Shown in pieces: positions 6,668-6,704 of a stretch of DNA of 6,704 bases. A program made the position numbers and the translations under genes. How positions within the stretch are numbered: the first letter of the stretch is position 1; each line of letters opens with the position of its first letter. The stretch comes from Fidelibacterota bacterium TCS55 (GTDB lineage Bacteria > Fidelibacterota > Marinisomatia > Marinisomatales > TCS55), in assembly GCA_905182385.1 (NCBI GenBank), contig CAJJBS010000025.1, forward strand, positions 1-6,704, given 5' to 3'. The notes beneath the pieces were generated by a model. The model was not told the DNA's origin. It saw only the letters and a list, made by a program, of their open reading frames with translations, and ran no database searches.

Positions 6668-6704
6668 AATTATAATATACTTAATTATACATAATATATA
6701 TTAT

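Noticed and set aside
6691..6704. Perfect 14-bp palindrome ATAATATATATTAT at the right edge
   Set aside because: It consists only of A and T in an almost pure A/T stretch, where palindromes arise by chance; the window ends there.

Overview
The window is strongly AT-rich (about 30% G+C by eye, lower between genes) and gene-dense, with the look of a streamlined bacterial genome. It carries five complete protein genes and what is probably the last 14 bases of a tRNA gene at the left edge. The leucyl-tRNA synthetase is of the zinc-less type I associate with FCB/PVC-group bacteria. The FKBP lipoprotein and the YqaA-type membrane protein also fit an FCB-like bacterium. A marine Marinimicrobia (SAR406)-like lineage is my best guess. 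This is inference from remembered sequence patterns; an AT-rich gammaproteobacterium cannot be excluded, because the ABC-F gene closely resembles proteobacterial YbiT.

Left part (1-1822, + strand): a probable tRNA-Pro 3' end is followed by a 224-base leader holding an 8-bp inverted repeat and a TATAAT box. The ybiT-like ABC-F ATPase comes next; it starts at TTG and has a good ribosome binding site. A 142-base gap (1823-1964) separates it from the convergent next gene; the gap holds one small hairpin and a locally more GC-rich patch.

Middle (1965-2791): an outer-membrane-type lipoprotein FKBP peptidyl-prolyl isomerase lies on the minus strand. It diverges from the right-hand genes across 116 bases. 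That gap contains a symmetric ATTATAAT, which reads as a -10 box on both strands, and a 7-bp inverted repeat.

Right part (2792-6704, + strand): a membrane-anchored DUF2914 protein and a YqaA/DedA-like (VTT-domain) membrane protein are separated by one base and are almost certainly co-transcribed. After 95 bases with a weak terminator-like hairpin comes a complete leuS, and the last 37 bases are almost pure A/T.

The genes are mainly housekeeping: ribosome-associated ATPase, envelope protein folding, a two-gene membrane module and aminoacylation. I found no mobile element, CRISPR array, phage gene, toxin-antitoxin pair or obvious new defence system. The points most worth a second look are the DUF2914-YqaA pair, the symmetric divergent promoter region, the inverted repeat ahead of ybiT and the structured patch in the convergent gap.
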